Source: Plasmodiophora brassicae
Taxonomy: Eukaryota > Endomyxa > Phytomyxea > Plasmodiophorida > Plasmodiophoridae
Direction: 5' to 3'
Length of the DNA: 64,000 nucleotides
Assembly: GCA_039704465.1 (NCBI GenBank)
Contig: JASFAU010000006.1
Coordinates: forward strand, 434,001 to 498,000
Both the position numbers and the translations under genes were made by a program. Positions 55,545 through 64,000 of this stretch are shown here, piece after piece. Numbering within the stretch: position 1 is the first letter of the stretch; each line of letters begins with the position of its first letter. The notes under the pieces were generated by a model. It ran no database searches and was not told the origin of the DNA. It saw only the letters and a program-made list of their open reading frames with translations.

Positions 55545-57271
55545 TCACGCTATGCGGGACACGGCATCGACCCAGCGTTCAGCAGTCCCAGTGATCGCCT
55601 CCATATGATACGTCCGATGAGGCTGGGTTCACAGCAGTTAGTCGAAGAGGGACGGCATACGGAGCACGTCACCGACCGTGTGGATAAGGAAAACGCTATC
55701 GCTGCGCTTCTCGATGCGAATACCAGACGACCATGGGATTTGTCCCCGCATCTCCATCTTCGCGACGTCGATATACACGAACCGAGGCGCCCTGGTTAAC
55801 AGCAGCTGACGTCGTTTAGCAAACAGGCCCCGGCGTTTGGACACCAATCCTGAATAAATGATTTGTTCTCCGGGCAATAGAAAGGAGCTCCTGTACATAC
55901 AACAGCAGTAAGCCAATCTGGCAGTCGATGGATCCATCGTCCGCAGCAGTACCAGTCATGGGGTTCCTCTGCCTGTTGGGAGCTGGCGGTCTCTTCCGAA
56001 GTTGTCTTGGGTAACGAGACGACCGGTGACGGTTTCCTGAACAGGTCGTCGTCCACAGCGATTCCGGAGAAGAATTCGTCCCTTTTCAACCTATTCTACA
56101 GTTGATACGCTTACCAATGGAAGCCGCTGGCGCCACGATTACAGTTCGAAACCTCCACGAGTGCGTTCTTCCGTATCAACAGAGAGCAGTCGCGTTATGA
56201 GGGACCTTGCCGGCTGTGACACGTGATCGGGAAATTCCAGCTCATGGGCAAGAATCTTCTGAAACGTCAGGTACTCCGTTTCACCACGGAACGGAGGTCG
56301 TCCTGTGAGTAACTGGTACAGGACGCATCCCAGCGCCCACCAATCAGCCCTGATCACCACTGTCGTTTCAGATCGGGCTCGACACTGGATCGGGTATACG
56401 TACGCGAATCCTATAGGTTGATTCTTAAGGAGTTCCGGGGGCACATATCTGATGGCAGGCCTTAATCCAATGTCTTGCGATCCACTGGGCATCGCTTACT
56501 CTGCGGTACCAACGAAAGAGTTCTTGCGCGTGCGCTCATCGGCGGCGTCTCGCGTTTCCAGCCTTCTTGCTGAACCGAAGTCGATCAGGCGAATGTGCCC
56601 GTCCTCGCTGAGTAACAGGTTCTCCGGTTTCACATCCCGGTGTATGATGCCGTTCTTGTGAATATACTCTAAGATCAGGACGATCTCGGCCACGTAGAAT
56701 TGTGCCAGACTCTCGGGACACCTCGTCAGCTGAGTGCACTCGTACGTCAGCGTCAAGCACGGGAGCCACGATAGATCCCTTACGGATTTGATCTGTTGAA
56801 ATAGCTCACCACCGCTGGCAAGCTCCAGCACAAAGTCTACGGTTGGCCATCAGCGAACAAGGCCGGCAGTGGCAGAGAGGCGGAGACTGAAACGTACACA
56901 ACGAGTGGGCATCGTGGAACGTTCCGATGAGGTGGATAACCCCAGGGTGGTCGAGCTTCATCAGGATCGCCTTCTCGTTCATCACGTACGCTTGTTTGCC
57001 GTGTCTGAGAACATGCCCTTTGTTGAGGATCTTCCTGTGCGATTACGTCACCACCCGGGAATCGACAGGACGCCACATAATACGTACAGGGCGTAAACGG
57101 CGCCAGTTCTCTTCAACGTCGCCCGCACAACCTGCCCCAGACACGATCAACAGCGCGATTCTATGCGTTCGACGCCGCGCCAACCTTCCCATACGACCCT
57201 TCGCCGATCTGATCGCCGACCGTAAAGTCGGATATGCATAGCTTGGAGCTGGACGCCTCGGTGCTCGACAT
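55545..57271 (-). CDS. PDK1: 3-phosphoinositide-dependent protein kinase PDK1
   Basis: Ten exons sum to 1,233 nt, or 410 aa: 57271-57185, 57131-57088, 57034-56898, 56836-56784, 56729-56500, 56448-56404, 56349-56143, 56090-55953, 55890-55677 and 55622-55545. The kinase domain has the glycine loop GDQIGEGSYGKV, the ATP lysine in ALKIL, HRDVKPENLLL, LIDFGSA, NSFVGTAEYVPPELL and DWWALGCVLYQLL. After a Ser/Glu-rich linker comes the PH domain typical of PDK1: YSGLVSKRRGLFAKRRQLLL, GQIPWS and RWVDAVSRIA. It phosphorylates the activation loops of AGC kinases and binds PIP3 or other phosphoinositides. All catalytic residues are present. Confidence 0.95.
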
Positions 57272-57490
57272 GCCGAATCAGTGGGACGCGCGAGCACCGA
57301 TTTGACGCATTTGCACGGCGCTCCAACCCCTGCTTCTATAATCGGGCGGATCACGACGCACGACACGGACGGAAACACCACCGACCCCAGAAATAGTCGC
57401 GTCAGCGCCGAAGGCGGCGGCGCACGCGGCCGACGAACCCGTCAGACTGACCTTTATGTGGATATCACATGATGCAACATTTGTAGATGT

Positions 57491-64000
<6,510 letters not shown>

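Overview
The window is nuclear DNA from a gene-dense microbial eukaryote. Genes on both strands carry many short spliceosomal introns of about 36-95 bp, mostly 50-65 bp, with GT..AG ends and often a CTAAC-like branch site. I rebuilt 30 protein-coding genes or gene pieces by hand. In most multi-exon genes the inferred exons sum to an exact multiple of three and restore a family's conserved motifs across each splice. The tight spacing, the moderately high GC, the many secreted and membrane paralogs and the lack of any prokaryotic layout suggest a free-living or parasitic protist. A plasmodiophorid-like rhizarian would fit, but the sequence alone does not prove the lineage.

Layout. 1-3.7 kb: the 3' part of a Na/K-type P-type ATPase, a small basic protein and a Sec14 lipid-transfer protein. 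3.8-6.7 kb: two tandem secreted paralogs, one with a GPI-like tail. 7.1-19 kb: two long secreted paralogs (987 and 981 aa, no family recognised) flanking a seven-helix membrane protein, a small membrane protein and a leucine-rich-repeat transmembrane receptor. 19-21.7 kb: housekeeping genes (mitochondrial ribosomal protein bL34, the ribosome-assembly WD40 protein WDR74/Nsa1, a low-molecular-weight tyrosine phosphatase). 21.8-31.6 kb: one 18-exon gene for a protein of about 2,956 aa made of about twelve GAF-like modules.

32-43 kb: a two-KOW protein, a mitochondrial M16 core/MPP-like protein without its zinc motif, a purple-acid-phosphatase-type metallophosphatase, a type I membrane protein, the ER translocon protein Sec63 and a hexose-6-phosphate epimerase-like enzyme with a GC-AG intron. 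43-45.5 kb: a broken FAR1/MULE transposase-like gene and a TRIC cation channel. 45.7-49.2 kb: two membrane proteins that share ectodomain, helix and tail, only one of which carries a CAP domain and a long Pro/Thr stalk. 49.4-57.3 kb: Gdt1, TFIIE-beta, a BTG/Tob protein, the RING ligase RNF121, a prenylated coiled-coil protein and the kinase PDK1. 57.5-64 kb: the C-terminal part of a very large protein with the order MABP, DCB/HUS-like, Sec7, PH, FYVE-like; it runs off the window.

The strongest candidates for something undescribed are the twelve-module GAF protein, the MABP-Sec7-PH-FYVE fusion, the secreted 985-aa family flanking receptor-type genes, and the pair of modular CAP and non-CAP membrane proteins. 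Secretory-pathway and lipid-signalling functions recur (Sec14, Sec63, Gdt1, TRIC, RNF121, PDK1, Sec7-PH-FYVE), but nothing shows that these genes are co-regulated.
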